Source: JBAXLO01 sp037134755
GTDB lineage: Bacteria > Bacteroidota > Bacteroidia > Bacteroidales > JACABE01
Length of the DNA stretch: 5,521 nucleotides
Reading direction: 5' to 3'
Assembly: GCA_037134755.1 (NCBI GenBank)
Contig: JBAXLO010000269.1
Coordinates: 1-5,521 of the forward strand
The position numbers and the translations under genes were made by a program. The notes below the pieces were generated by a model. The model was not told where the DNA came from. It worked only from the letters and a program-made list of their open reading frames with translations, and did not search any database. Below are positions 5,463-5,521 of the stretch, piece after piece (the first letter of the stretch is position 1; every line of letters begins with the position of its first letter).

Positions 5463-5492
5463 ATTCATTAAAGAAATTAATTTTATAAAGAT

Positions 5493-5521
5493 ATGGGTTT
5501 AGTAACTCCGAGCATAGGACT
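5493..5521 (+). CDS. atpF: F-type ATP synthase subunit b, 5' end only
   Basis: The window ends nine codons and two bases into this gene. MGLVTPSIG is the characteristic start of Bacteroidota subunit b, which forms the peripheral stalk linking Fo to F1. The position after atpB and atpE is the standard operon order. The start lies 84 bp after the atpE stop, just past the stem-loop. Nothing can be said about the rest of the protein. Confidence 0.88.

Overview
The window looks like a chromosomal piece of an AT-rich Bacteroidota genome, most likely Bacteroidales/Marinilabiliales-like, though the lower rank is a guess. Evidence: the a subunit of ATP synthase has a cleavable signal peptide and an extended periplasmic N-terminus, the atp gene order is B-E-F, the genes lack clear Shine-Dalgarno sequences, and TAnnTTTG boxes of the Bacteroidota -7 type precede two of the genes.

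The right third (about 3750-5521) is ordinary core genome. It holds the start of the F-type ATP synthase operon: atpB (a subunit), atpE (c subunit, proton type by its binding-site residues) and the first codons of atpF (b subunit). A strong stem-loop with a T-run sits between atpE and atpF and probably acts as a partial terminator that favours expression of atpB-atpE. Four AATTACG heptamers follow the atpB stop codon. Divergent from atpB is a small NlpC/P60-family lipoprotein gene, a probable cell-wall peptidase.

The left 3.2 kb is an accessory, gene-poor region. Its only intact genes are a minus-strand pair: an unrecognised 123-residue acidic protein followed 24 bp later by a 332-residue TPR protein. 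On each side of this pair, in inverted orientation, is a relic of an Eco57I-type restriction-modification gene. The left relic joins the extreme N-terminus and extreme C-terminus of that family in one 53-codon frame. The right relic keeps only the C-terminal tail and has a stop codon in it. The two tails are about 86% identical over 50 bp.

Outside and between these lie three minisatellite arrays, at 29-258 (42-bp period, built from 21-bp halves), 815-946 (48-bp period) and 2845-3137 (21-bp period). They share short cores (TGAGTTGA and CTGGAAAT), so they look related. The 21-bp arrays place short A/T tracts two helical turns apart. I interpret the left part as a decayed defence or recombination hotspot next to the atp operon, with the two-gene TPR module as its surviving cargo. 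The sequence does not show what that module does.
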